In this document: one piece after another, positions 7,343 to 15,982 of the stretch
Position numbering within the stretch: the stretch's first letter is position 1
Layout of the letters: each line of letters begins with the position of its first letter
Assembly: GCA_910578425.1 (NCBI GenBank)
Contig: CAJTQX010000042.1
Coordinates: 1-22,487, forward strand
DNA: 22,487 nucleotides
Direction of reading: 5' to 3'
DNA from: an uncultured Anaerotignum sp.
GTDB taxonomy: Bacteria > Bacillota > Clostridia > Lachnospirales > Anaerotignaceae
Made by a program: the position numbers and the translations under genes
Notes under the pieces: model-generated
Databases searched by the model: none
What the model was told of the DNA's origin: nothing
What the model saw: only the letters and a program-made list of their open reading frames with translations

Positions 7343-7427
7343 ATTTTACTTGAACTGTGAACGGATTTATGAGAAAGTGGTGATAAAGATGGTTTAGGAA
7401 AATAGAACACAAATGGGAGGCGGTATC

Positions 7428-8207
7428 ATGAAACAGAATTCAGCCGGAAAAATATCTATGAAAAAAGCATTCCTGATCCCGATGGCGGCGGCTATGGGCA
7501 TAACGATGGCAGCGCCGGCATTCGCAGGGCAGATTTATGTCGGGGATACGGAAACAGTGGTATCCTATGATGAAAACGGGAACAAGGTCATCACGATAAT
7601 CTTCGACCCTGCGAAAACGCCTGATTTTTTCAGGGAACAGTACATTACGCCGCCGAAGCCGGTAAAGACCGCCGAGGGAAACAGGCGGCAGGCGGAGCCG
7701 CTGACAGAAGCCCCGGAGGTTGGGACGGTGCCGGCAGATATCCACCGAATCAACGAAAACGGCGGGGTTGAGTTCGTATCGCCATACCACGGCGGCAGGC
7801 GCGGGCAATGCACATGGTATGCGGCCGGGCGGTTCCAGGAAGTGCATGGCATTGCACTGCCGCTGTTCGGGAATGCAAAGGAATGGATTGCAAACGCATG
7901 GTATAGCGATGATGTGCAGGCGGTGACGGATCTAACGGATGTGCCGGAACAGGCGGTCGCTGTGTACCGTCCGACAGAGGAATTCAGGGACTGGCCGGGA
8001 CACGTCAGCTTTGTGGAGTATGTGGAACGGGATGGGAACGGGAAACCGCTGACCATCTACTACACGGACGCGAATGGTGTGGGCGACCCGGAAAAGGACG
8101 CTTACAGCCCCGGCTATGACGGCTCTGTAAAGGCGGTAAGCTACGAAGAATTCCTGCATCCATACGGCGTGGAACTGATCGGGTACCTCCTGCCAAAAGA
8201 CAAATGA
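7428..8207 (+). CDS. Secreted CHAP-domain peptidoglycan hydrolase
   Basis: The 259-residue protein starts at ATG 7428 after GGGAGGCGG. A second MKKAFLIPMAAAMGITMA with APAFAG cleavage gives a signal peptide with an unusually long basic N-region. The CHAP domain covers about residues 118-258: GQCTWYAAGR holds nucleophile Cys128 and WPGHVSFVEYV holds His192. CHAP amidases/endopeptidases cut peptidoglycan. In conjugative elements they open the wall for the transfer channel, which fits the neighbouring transfer genes. A 113-nt gap separates it from the sortase gene, so it may have its own promoter. It is followed directly by tree-like repeat copy B. Confidence 0.85.
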   Translation: MKQNSAGKISMKKAFLIPMAAAMGITMAAPAFAGQIYVGDTETVVSYDENGNKVITIIFDPAKTPDFFREQYITPPKPVKTAEGNRRQAEPLTEAPEVGTVPADIHRINENGGVEFVSPYHGGRRGQCTWYAAGRFQEVHGIALPLFGNAKEWIANAWYSDDVQAVTDLTDVPEQAVAVYRPTEEFRDWPGHVSFVEYVERDGNGKPLTIYYTDANGVGDPEKDAYSPGYDGSVKAVSYEEFLHPYGVELIGYLLPKDK

Positions 8208-8211
8208 GATT

Positions 8212-8357
8212 AAGACCTTGGGACTCCGTCCCAAACCCTGCAAGGGATTTCATCCCTTGACCCGCGTTCCGCCGCATTTTATGCGGCGGAATATAAAGTT
8301 TAGGGTCAAGCCCTTTTCAAAGGGCTTGTGGGGTGCGGGGCAAGGCCCTGCGGTTTT
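8212..8357 (+). repeat. Tree-like structured intergenic repeat, copy B
   Basis: This copy is complete. Outer stem AAGACC (8212-8217) pairs with GGTTTT (8352-8357). Side hairpins are TTGGGAC-TCC-GTCCCAA (8218-8234) on the left and GCGGGGC-AAG-GCCCTGC (8335-8351) on the right. Middle stem ACCCTGC (8235-8241) pairs with GTGGGGT (8328-8334). Second side hairpins are AAGGGAT-TTC-ATCCCTT (8242-8258) and AAGCCCTT/AAGGGCTT (8308-8327). Inner stem GACCC (8259-8263) pairs with GGGTC (8303-8307). The apical hairpin TTCCGCCGCAT/ATGCGGCGGAA spans 8267-8291. The core (8235-8334) is inverted relative to copies A, C and F. Confidence 0.85.
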
Positions 8358-8360
8358 GAA

Positions 8361-8385
8361 GCCTCGCAGATGCGGGGCTTTTTTT
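8361..8385 (+). terminator. Rho-independent terminator before the adhesin gene
   Basis: GCCTCGCA (8361-8368) pairs with TGCGGGGC (8371-8378) and is followed by seven T residues. It lies 26 nt before the adhesin start, so transcripts of the CHAP gene may end here. It also implies that the adhesin is expressed by read-through or from a promoter not identified here. Confidence 0.8.
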
Positions 8386-8410
8386 AGTGTTCAGATAGGA
8401 GTGAAGAAAA

Positions 8411-11400
8411 ATGTCAAGATGGAAAAAGTTTGTTTCTATGCTTCTGGCGGCAGTCATGCTGCTGTCAACAGGTGTGCAGGCGTTCGCGGGGACATCGCTG
8501 GAAAACGCCTTAAACAAAGTAAACCTCTACACGAAAGGCAGCCAGGGCGCGCAGCTTCTGACATGGAAGGGCGTAGTTGACCCACACAATTTCGCAGCGA
8601 CCATCATCGTATACCGCGCGGAGGACGGGAAAGAGTACCCTGCCTATTGTGCGAACCCCAATAAGCCGGGCGTGGAAAACCTTGCGGGGAAAAGCTATGA
8701 CGTGGACGCAGACCAGAAGGACACAGACCCAGCGGTCTGGGGTGTTATCACGAACGGCTATCCTTACAAAACGCCGCAGGAATTGGGCGTCAACACAGAA
8801 TATGAGGCATATTATGCAACGAAAATGGCTGTTTGGGCAGTTGTTCATGATAATTACAGCAACCTGAATGACTGGAAAGCCAACGGCAGCCAAAACGCCA
8901 AGGTTGAAAAAGCCATGAAGGATTTGGTTGCCAAAGGGCGCGCGAACCAGTATGTTTACAGGACTTGGCTCGCGATGAACCCCAAAAGCCCGAAAGCGGA
9001 GCCTGACAGCAAGGACAGTAATTATCTTTCTCAGGAATATACGCTGGAGTGCAATGTTGATATTAGAAGCTATCGCGTAGTCATTGACGGGGATGTTCCG
9101 GCAGGCGCGAAGGTTACAGATGTAAACAATAATGAAAAAGACACTTTTGACGGCTCAGAAAAGACGTTTAAGGTCTTGATTCCGAAGGAATCCGCCGGGA
9201 ACGGCGGCTCGTTCCGCGTGCTTGTGAAGGGCAAGCTGGAAAACAGGGCTGTGCTGTTTGGAAAATCCCATGCCAACAAGCAGGACTATTATGTTGCGCC
9301 CCTGCCCTCTTATAACGGCGATTCGTGGGTGGATTTGGTTTATGGTGATGATGGAGATATTACGCCAGACCAGCCGGGAACACCGGATAATCCCGACACG
9401 CCTAATACGCCGCCCCCCAGCACTGATTTGCAGATTTTGAAGGTGGACAAAGGCACGCAGAAAGGGCTTGCGGGGGCTGTGTTCAAGGTCGAGGTGGACG
9501 CTACGACCATCGGGCATTATGTGACAGATAGCAGCGGGCAGGTTACGATTGAGAATGTTTCCGGCACTGTGTCCGTAACGGAGGAAGTGCCGCCGGAGGG
9601 CTATGTGCTGGACGAAAACAATCACAAGGATATTGAGATCACAGACGTGAAGCCTATCGTTATCACGTTTGCCAATGAAGAAATGGCAGAATTGGAGGTC
9701 ACGAAAGTCGATCAGGACACAGGCGAAGCCCTTGCGGGCGCGACACTCCGCGTGGCTTATGATGGCGGGCATGATTCCTTTGATGTGTATACTAACGCAT
9801 CGGGCAAAGCCGTATTGAGTAATCTGAAAAGCGGCACATATACGGTTACGGAAATCACCGCGCCGGACGGTTACATTCTGGACAAGACCCCGCACAGCAT
9901 TAAGTTAGAACCGGGGAAAAAGGCAACCATCAGCATTCCGAACCGCGCGAAGCCGGGGCTTGTGATTAAAAAGTACGATGAGGACAGCGGCCTGCCGCTG
10001 GAAAATGCAGAGTTTTCCATTGCCAAAAAAGGCGGCTCCATCGTGCATGAGGGCATGACGGACAAGGCAGGGCAAATCAGGCTGGAAGGGCTTGACGAGG
10101 GCTGGTACACCATTACAGAACTTGCGCCGCCCAAAGGCTACCTGATTGCAACGGAGAGCAAAGACGTTTATCTGGAACCCAACAAATGTGTCGAGGTGAA
10201 GTTTGACAACAGGCTCCGCCCTTCCCTGCAAATCATGAAAATTGACGCGCAGACAGGCGAAGCGTTGAAAGGCGCGAAATTCAAGGTGACAAAAACGGAG
10301 GACAAGACCGTCAGCGAATACGTGACGGACGAAACAGGCGTAATCCTCATTCATGATTTAGATGAAGCCGTTTATACAGTGGAGGAAATCGAAGCACCGG
10401 AGGGCTACCGTATCGACCCTGACGGCCACAGGGACATCGCGCTGGAATGGGGCAAGACAAAAACGCTTGTTTTCAGCGATACGAAAAACCCTGTGCTGGA
10501 AATCCAGAAGATAGACAGCCAGACAAAAAGCCCTCTTTCTGGTGCGAAGTTTAAGGTAACAAGGACGGAGGATAACACCGTTAGTGAGTATCTGACGAAT
10601 GAAACTGGGAAAATCAGAATCGAAAACCTGACGGAAGGGATTTACACAGTGGAGGAAATCACCGCTCCGACAGGTTATATCCTAGACACCCAGCACAAAG
10701 AGATTGAATTGGAAGCAGGGAAAACAAAAACCCTGATTTATGAGAATACGAAAAAGCCAACGCTTGTCATTACGAAAACGAACGTACTGACGGAGAAACC
10801 CGTCCCGAATACCGTTTTCAAAATCCAGCGGGAAACAGCAAGCGGCGGTGTTGTCACGCTGGGGACGTTCAAGACGGATAAAAATGGGCAGATTATTTTG
10901 AAAGACGTGGAGCCAGGATGGTATGTCGTTACAGAGATACGCGCGGCACAGGGCATGAGCCTGCCGAAAAACCCCGTCACGAGGAAGTACCTTGCGCCGG
11001 GGGAAAATGCGTATTCAGCAGATATGCAGGACGTTTCTTCCTCAAGACCGGAAACAGGCAGCAATACCGGAACGGCTGACAACGCACAAAACGGCGCGGC
11101 TAATAGTGGGCAGAAGCCGAATGGTTCCGGCTCATCTGACAGCACTGTTTCTGGCGGGGCAGCCATGCAGCCAGCAGGAAATGAGATAAAAGTAACCTAT
11201 GGTGGGGATTATGGCATCGGTGAGGAAATCCCGAATTACCCTCTGAACAGCATTGTTATCAAAAAGACAGATGCGAACACGTCCGAACTGCTGGCAGGCG
11301 CGGCGTTCGAGGTACGGAAGGTCAGCGAGGATATTTCCGGCAACTCCGGCACCATTATTGGCAGGTATACCACCGATAAGTCCGGCATCGTTGTAATCAC

Positions 11401-14020
11401 AGGGCTTGAAGCAGGCGCGTATATCATCGAGGAAGTGAACCCTCCAACCCACTACCTGTTAAGTGAAAATTCACAGCAGCAGGCGTGGCTCAAGGCGGAC
11501 GGGACTTCCATTGTCGAGGTCGTATTCGCAAACTACCCTTACGGTTCCATCTTGGTCACAAAGGTAGACGCGGCAACGAATAAGCCGCTGGCGGGCGCAT
11601 GGTTCAAGGTCACAACAGGCGACGGAACGGCGGCGGGCAACAGCAACGGCGAATTTACCACCAATACAAACGGCGAAATCCTTGCGCCGAATTTGAAGCC
11701 GGGCAGCTATGTGGTTTCAGAACTCGAAGCCCCTGCGGGATATGTCCGCGACACCACCCCGCAGACTATCGAGGTCGGCACGGATGGCGGGACGTACAAA
11801 GTCAGCTTCAAAAACCAGCCCATCGGCAGCCTTGTGATTTTGAAAAAGGACGTTGACAGCCGCGAACCGCTGGCAGGCGCGCAGTTTAAGGTCACGACAT
11901 CGAAAGGCGAAGTCGTGGGCAATTCCAACGGGCTGTTCACTACCGACAGCAATGGAAGCATTACGATTGCAGGGCTGGAAAAAGGCAGCTATATCATCGA
12001 GGAAGTCAAGGCTCCCGATGGATATGTACTGGAGGAACAGTCCCGCACGATCGCCATTGATTATGGCAAGACATACACCGAGGAATTTATCAACCGGAAA
12101 ATGACTTCCCTTGTCATTAAGAAGGTGGACGACGTAACTGGCGCGCCGCTCGTAGGCGCGAAATTCTTCGTAGAGAAGCAGAACGGCGAACACGTCGGGG
12201 AGTATACGACAGATAAAACTGGGACAATCCTGATTTCTGTGCTTGACCCTGATTGGTATGTGGTGAGGGAAACGAAAGCACCGGAAGGTTATATTCTGGA
12301 CGAAACACCGAAAACGGTCGAGGTCAAGACCAATGTGCCGACGACGGTGACATTCAGCAATAAGCCGCTTTCCGGCATCAAAATCATCAAAACTGATTCG
12401 GAAACAGGCGCGCCGCTGGCGAATGTTGTATTCTCCATCAGTAAGCTGAACGGGGAAAAGATTGGCAATTTCAAGACCGATAAGGACGGCATGGTCTATG
12501 TTTCCAGCCTTGAGGACGGATACTACACCGTAACGGAAATCGAAGGTCTTGAAGGCTATTATTGGGACAAGGAGCCCAAAACTGTCGAGGTGAAATCGGG
12601 AAAGCAGACAATCATTGAAGTGGAGAACCAGCCCTACTCCGGCCTTGTAATCGAGAAGCGCAGCAGCCGCACCGATGAACCGATCTCCGGCGTGGAGTTT
12701 TTGGTAACGAAGCTGAATGGCGAGCAGGTCGGATATTACAAGACCGATTCCTCCGGCATGATCGTCATTGAAGGGCTGGAAAACGGCCACTATCTGGTGA
12801 AGGAGACCAAGGCGGCAGGCGGCTACATACAGGACAACGAAGCGAAGGAGGTTGAAATCCGCGACGGCAAGCGCACCACGCTGAAGGTCACGAACGACCC
12901 CGCCTCCTCCGTGCTGATACGGAAGATCGACTCCGTGACAAAACAGGGCATCGAGGGTGTGAAATTCCTTCTGTACAATGCGGACAATGAGCCCATCGGC
13001 CAGTTCGAGAGTGACGACCAAGGCTATATTTGGATACGCAAGGAGTTGCCGGAGGGCAAATACAAGCTGCGCGAGATCGAGCCGGCAGAGGGCTATCTTT
13101 CCGACAACAGCGTGAAAACATTCTATGTGCAGAAAGGGAAAACAACGGAGATTACATGGGAAAACACCATGGAGGCAGGCCAGATCGTCATCACGAAACG
13201 GTCTTCGGAATACAACGAGCTGACGGGGCTCCCGGCAGGCTCCCTGCTCTCCGGCGCGGTGTTTGAGATTTACAACACGACAGGCAACCTTGTGGACAAG
13301 ATTGTATCCGACAACCGCGGCATTGCGGGCTCCAAGGGCTTGCCGACAGGCGTTTACGTCATCAAAGAGGTTTCCGCGCCAAGGTATTACGCGCTGAACA
13401 CAAGGGAGTTAATGGCAGAAATCAGGCACAGCGGGGACATTGTACGGTTCGAGGTATTGAACGGCAGCATCTCCCTTAACCTGACAGTTCAGAAGAAAGG
13501 ACCGAACTCGGCTTCGCCGGGGCAGACACTTAAGTATGACATTTACGAGGTGGAAAACGGCTCGTCCGGCGTGTTGGAGAGCTTTTATATCCGTGACAGG
13601 ATACCGACAGACGTCACGCGCGCGCTGAAGGTCGTGACAGGGACGTACTCCGAGCGGATGTATTACAAAATCACCTATAAGACGAATTACCGGGACTACC
13701 GGACGCTGGCGGACAACCTGCTGACGAAGAACAGCTATGAATACAGCCTGCACCCGAACGCGCTGGGGCTTGCGAACGGCGAGTATGTGACGGACGTGCG
13801 GCTGGAGCTCCCGAAGGCCAGCCCCGGCTTCAAAATGCTGGAGAATATGTCGGTATACTGCCAGGTGATGCCGAGCATACCGAAGGATTACCGCATCATC
13901 AACCGCGCGGATGTCGGCGGACGGTACGGCAACGAATGGGAGAGCGCGAACACGAGCTGGAACACGACCGTATGGGCAGCGCCCACGCCGACTGTGAAGC
14001 TGCCGAAAACTGGGTATTAA
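8411..14020 (+). CDS. Giant Cna-B repeat adhesin with thioester-like head and terminal LPKTGY
   Basis: A 1869-residue surface adhesin starts at ATG 8411 (AGGAGTGA upstream) with signal peptide WKKFVSMLLAAVMLLSTGVQ and AFA cleavage. Residues about 60-150 resemble a thioester (TQXA) domain: YPAYC has Cys80, but the expected TQxA reads TKMA (137-140). About 14 SpaA/Cna-B domains of about 90-100 residues follow (about 338-1683). Each opens like LVIKKVDxxTGxPLxGAxF, has a middle TDxxGxIxIxxLxxGxYxVxE and EAPxGY, and ends near F-x-N, the layout that forms Lys-Asn isopeptide bonds. A Ser/Gly/Asn-rich linker (about 870-945) divides domains 6 and 7. A conserved non-Cna-B domain (1684-1855) precedes LPKTGY at the very end, without a membrane anchor. 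It probably mediates donor-recipient or host contact and is likely processed by the upstream sortase. Confidence 0.9.
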   Translation: MSRWKKFVSMLLAAVMLLSTGVQAFAGTSLENALNKVNLYTKGSQGAQLLTWKGVVDPHNFAATIIVYRAEDGKEYPAYCANPNKPGVENLAGKSYDVDADQKDTDPAVWGVITNGYPYKTPQELGVNTEYEAYYATKMAVWAVVHDNYSNLNDWKANGSQNAKVEKAMKDLVAKGRANQYVYRTWLAMNPKSPKAEPDSKDSNYLSQEYTLECNVDIRSYRVVIDGDVPAGAKVTDVNNNEKDTFDGSEKTFKVLIPKESAGNGGSFRVLVKGKLENRAVLFGKSHANKQDYYVAPLPSYNGDSWVDLVYGDDGDITPDQPGTPDNPDTPNTPPPSTDLQILKVDKGTQKGLAGAVFKVEVDATTIGHYVTDSSGQVTIENVSGTVSVTEEVPPEGYVLDENNHKDIEITDVKPIVITFANEEMAELEVTKVDQDTGEALAGATLRVAYDGGHDSFDVYTNASGKAVLSNLKSGTYTVTEITAPDGYILDKTPHSIKLEPGKKATISIPNRAKPGLVIKKYDEDSGLPLENAEFSIAKKGGSIVHEGMTDKAGQIRLEGLDEGWYTITELAPPKGYLIATESKDVYLEPNKCVEVKFDNRLRPSLQIMKIDAQTGEALKGAKFKVTKTEDKTVSEYVTDETGVILIHDLDEAVYTVEEIEAPEGYRIDPDGHRDIALEWGKTKTLVFSDTKNPVLEIQKIDSQTKSPLSGAKFKVTRTEDNTVSEYLTNETGKIRIENLTEGIYTVEEITAPTGYILDTQHKEIELEAGKTKTLIYENTKKPTLVITKTNVLTEKPVPNTVFKIQRETASGGVVTLGTFKTDKNGQIILKDVEPGWYVVTEIRAAQGMSLPKNPVTRKYLAPGENAYSADMQDVSSSRPETGSNTGTADNAQNGAANSGQKPNGSGSSDSTVSGGAAMQPAGNEIKVTYGGDYGIGEEIPNYPLNSIVIKKTDANTSELLAGAAFEVRKVSEDISGNSGTIIGRYTTDKSGIVVITGLEAGAYIIEEVNPPTHYLLSENSQQQAWLKADGTSIVEVVFANYPYGSILVTKVDAATNKPLAGAWFKVTTGDGTAAGNSNGEFTTNTNGEILAPNLKPGSYVVSELEAPAGYVRDTTPQTIEVGTDGGTYKVSFKNQPIGSLVILKKDVDSREPLAGAQFKVTTSKGEVVGNSNGLFTTDSNGSITIAGLEKGSYIIEEVKAPDGYVLEEQSRTIAIDYGKTYTEEFINRKMTSLVIKKVDDVTGAPLVGAKFFVEKQNGEHVGEYTTDKTGTILISVLDPDWYVVRETKAPEGYILDETPKTVEVKTNVPTTVTFSNKPLSGIKIIKTDSETGAPLANVVFSISKLNGEKIGNFKTDKDGMVYVSSLEDGYYTVTEIEGLEGYYWDKEPKTVEVKSGKQTIIEVENQPYSGLVIEKRSSRTDEPISGVEFLVTKLNGEQVGYYKTDSSGMIVIEGLENGHYLVKETKAAGGYIQDNEAKEVEIRDGKRTTLKVTNDPASSVLIRKIDSVTKQGIEGVKFLLYNADNEPIGQFESDDQGYIWIRKELPEGKYKLREIEPAEGYLSDNSVKTFYVQKGKTTEITWENTMEAGQIVITKRSSEYNELTGLPAGSLLSGAVFEIYNTTGNLVDKIVSDNRGIAGSKGLPTGVYVIKEVSAPRYYALNTRELMAEIRHSGDIVRFEVLNGSISLNLTVQKKGPNSASPGQTLKYDIYEVENGSSGVLESFYIRDRIPTDVTRALKVVTGTYSERMYYKITYKTNYRDYRTLADNLLTKNSYEYSLHPNALGLANGEYVTDVRLELPKASPGFKMLENMSVYCQVMPSIPKDYRIINRADVGGRYGNEWESANTSWNTTVWAAPTPTVKLPKTGY

Positions 14021-14025
14021 AAGAT

Positions 14026-14175
14026 AAAACCTTGGAGGCACTGCCTCCAAACCTCCGCAAGCCCTTTAAAAAGGGCTTGACCCCAAACTTTGAATCCCGC
14101 CGCATAAAATGCGGCGGAAAAAAGGGTCAAGGGGTGAAACCCCTTGCAGGGTGTGGGACGGCGTCCCACGGTTTT
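14026..14175 (+). repeat. Tree-like structured intergenic repeat, copy C
   Basis: This is the cleanest copy. Outer stem AAAACC (14026-14031) pairs with GGTTTT (14170-14175). Left hairpin is TTGGAGGC-ACT-GCCTCCAA (14032-14050) and right hairpin GTGGGAC-GGC-GTCCCAC (14153-14169). Middle stem ACCTCCGC (14051-14058) faces GCAGGGT (14146-14152). Second hairpins are AAGCCCTT/AAGGGCTT (14059-14078) and AAGGGGT-GAA-ACCCCTT (14129-14145). Inner stem GACCC (14079-14083) pairs with GGGTC (14124-14128). The apical hairpin CCGCCGCAT-AAA-ATGCGGCGG lies at 14097-14117. It begins 6 nt after the adhesin stop codon. Confidence 0.85.
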
Positions 14176-14203
14176 AAGGGCAAGGTCTTAAAGGAGGATG
14201 AGT

Positions 14204-14548
14204 ATGGAGAAGAAAAAAAGCAAGCTGTCCTTTGCGGCGGCATGGCTGGCGGCAACGCTGTTGTCCACAACAAATGTGTTCGCCGCGCCAAACGCCGGGA
14301 ACGTTTCCACAGCGATAGAATCGACGTGGAAATCGGCGGCGGCACAGATCAAGACCGTAACGAACAACGTCATTTTCCCGATCGTGGACTGCGTGCTGGT
14401 CATCATGCTGTTTGTGAAACTGGCACTGCTGTATTTCGATTATAAAAAGCATGGCGAGGTGGAATTTATGCCCGCGGCGATACTGTTCTTCGGTCTTCTG
14501 TTCTCGCTGACCGCGCTGCTCTATGTCTGGACGGTGATCGGCGTATAA
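14204..14548 (+). CDS. Small two-membrane-segment transfer protein (DUF3852-like)
   Basis: The 114-residue product starts at ATG 14204, 6 nt after AAGGAGG; the in-frame ATG 14198 overlaps that site. A signal peptide (LSFAAAWLAATLLSTTNVFAA) is followed by a short soluble segment. Two membrane segments follow: NVIFPIVDCVLVIMLFVKLALLYF and AAILFFGLLFSLTALLYVWTV, split over a charged DYKKHGEVEF loop. Size, topology and position before a VirB6-like gene match small pilin/VirB2-like proteins of Tn1549-type elements, annotated DUF3852 as far as I recall. A role in the transfer channel is inferred from context. Confidence 0.6.
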   Translation: MEKKKSKLSFAAAWLAATLLSTTNVFAAPNAGNVSTAIESTWKSAAAQIKTVTNNVIFPIVDCVLVIMLFVKLALLYFDYKKHGEVEFMPAAILFFGLLFSLTALLYVWTVIGV

Positions 14549-14576
14549 ACGTATAAAACAACAGGGAGGTGAAGCC

Positions 14577-15053
14577 ATGACAAGCATGGCGGAAATGCGG
14601 GGATGCCAGGAGGCGTATCTGCGGGCAAAGGATGAGCTGCGGCAGCTGGACAGGGAGATGCTGGCGGTCGAGGAACAGTACATCCGGGAAAACGGGATCG
14701 TGAATGAGGATGACGGCACGATCCCCCATGGCATTCTGGATATTCATGGCGAGGACGAATTCATGGCAGCGGACGAGGCTTGCTGGGAGATCGCGAAAAA
14801 GACCGGGCTGGCAACAAAACTCCGGCAGGCGACGGCTGCGTTGGACGCTGCGGAGGATGCACTGATAAAATCCACTGTGGGGCTGCTGCCGGACAGGTTC
14901 CAAAAAGAAAAAGAAACTCTGCTGGCTGGCGCTAGGAACAGCACCAAAATACGGGAAAAACTCATCAGCCACGGAATGGCGTTGGATACTGGGCTGGAAA
15001 AAGAAATGGCGGCAGCGCAGGAAGTTGCCGATACCATAGGATTAGGATTGTAA
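14577..15053 (+). CDS. Helical protein of unknown function in the transfer cluster
   Basis: A 158-residue charged protein starts at ATG 14577 with GGGAGGTGA upstream. I do not recognise a family. It is predicted almost wholly helical, with coiled-coil-like stretches (residues 15-40, rich in K/E/L/R, and 85-105, Ala-rich with an LRQATAALDAAEDAL pattern). It has no signal peptide or membrane segment, so it should be cytoplasmic. It sits 28 nt after the small membrane protein and 63 nt before the VirB6-like gene. An accessory role in transfer is possible but unproven. Confidence 0.55.
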   Translation: MTSMAEMRGCQEAYLRAKDELRQLDREMLAVEEQYIRENGIVNEDDGTIPHGILDIHGEDEFMAADEACWEIAKKTGLATKLRQATAALDAAEDALIKSTVGLLPDRFQKEKETLLAGARNSTKIREKLISHGMALDTGLEKEMAAAQEVADTIGLGL

Positions 15054-15116
15054 AATGGGAGGGAGCCCCGGCAATGGGAACCTTGCATGGGAATGTAGAA
15101 GGACGGTGATAGGGAA

Positions 15117-15977
15117 ATGTTTGGTCTGGATTTGGCCGTGGACGGCGTCCTTGACCAGTTCTGCGATTGGATATACGGCAAGCTGATCTCCTTTTTCGGG
15201 GATTTTTTCAGCATGATAAACATGATGGGGGCGGAATTGTTTGAACTGGAGTGGATACAGGCGATACTGCTCTTTTTCCAATACTTCGCATGGGCACTGT
15301 ACACGGTCGGTATCATCGTGGCGGTGTTCGACATGGCGATCGAGATGCAGCGCGGCAAGGGCGGCTTCCATGACATCGGCATGAACATCCTGAAAGGCTT
15401 TTTTGCCGTCAGCCTGTTCACGGTCGTGCCGGTGGAACTATATATTTTCTGCATCAACCTCTCCGACCAGCTGGTCACGGCGATCGCCGGAATGAGCAGC
15501 TCACCCGGCAAGCTGGGCGTGGTCGCGGGGATGGTCATGACAAACTTCGTAATGCCCGGTGCGAACGAGGTGGTCGGCATCGTGTTCGTGATCCTCATCG
15601 GCTACGCCGTAATCAAGGTGTTTTTCGCCAACCTGAAACGCGGCGGCATCCTTCTGGTGCTGATGGCGACAGGCAGCCTGTATATGTTCTCCGTGCCGCG
15701 GGGCTATACGGACGGGTTTGTTTCATGGTGCAGGCAGGTGGCGGCACTGTGCCTGACAGCTTTTTTGCAGACGCTCGTGCTGGTGGCTGGGCTGGTGACG
15801 TATAACGCGAATATGCTCCTTGGCATCGGGCTGATGCTGTCCAGCACGGAGGTGCCGCGGATCGCGCAGAACTTCGGGCTGGACACCAGCACGCGGTTCA
15901 ACATCATGAGCACGCTCTATTCCACGCAGTCGGTAGTCAATATGGCGAGGAATGTCAGCAAGGCAGTGAAAAGATAA
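15117..15977 (+). CDS. VirB6/TrbL-like conjugation channel protein
   Basis: The 286-residue protein starts at ATG 15117. Its amphipathic N-terminus (DQFCDWIYGKLISFFGDFFS) precedes several membrane segments: about 45-75 (WIQAILLFFQYFAWALYTVG then IIVAVF), 90-120 (ILKGFFAVSLFTVVPVELYI), 135-170, and two between about 180 and 245. This polytopic layout, with the conserved DMAIEMQRG loop after the second segment, matches the TrbL/VirB6 family of Tn1549/CTn-type elements (CD1112-like). Such proteins form the inner-membrane part of the type IV secretion channel. A tree-like repeat follows 5 nt after its stop. Confidence 0.85.
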   Translation: MFGLDLAVDGVLDQFCDWIYGKLISFFGDFFSMINMMGAELFELEWIQAILLFFQYFAWALYTVGIIVAVFDMAIEMQRGKGGFHDIGMNILKGFFAVSLFTVVPVELYIFCINLSDQLVTAIAGMSSSPGKLGVVAGMVMTNFVMPGANEVVGIVFVILIGYAVIKVFFANLKRGGILLVLMATGSLYMFSVPRGYTDGFVSWCRQVAALCLTAFLQTLVLVAGLVTYNANMLLGIGLMLSSTEVPRIAQNFGLDTSTRFNIMSTLYSTQSVVNMARNVSKAVKR

Positions 15978-15982
15978 AAGAG

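Noticed and set aside
11717..13021. A 434-codon reverse-strand frame within the adhesin
   Set aside because: It follows the repeat periodicity of the Cna-B domains on the other strand and has no recognisable domain or start signal.
9424..13460. Possible CRISPR or other direct-repeat array because of strong periodicity
   Set aside because: The period of about 290 nt is protein-level repetition of Cna-B domains; the DNA repeats are diverged and there are no spacers.
15075..15110. An 11-codon frame starting MGTLHGN before the VirB6-like gene, behind GGGAGGG
   Set aside because: Too short and not recognisable; it could be a remnant of a small membrane protein usually found here, but nothing supports that.
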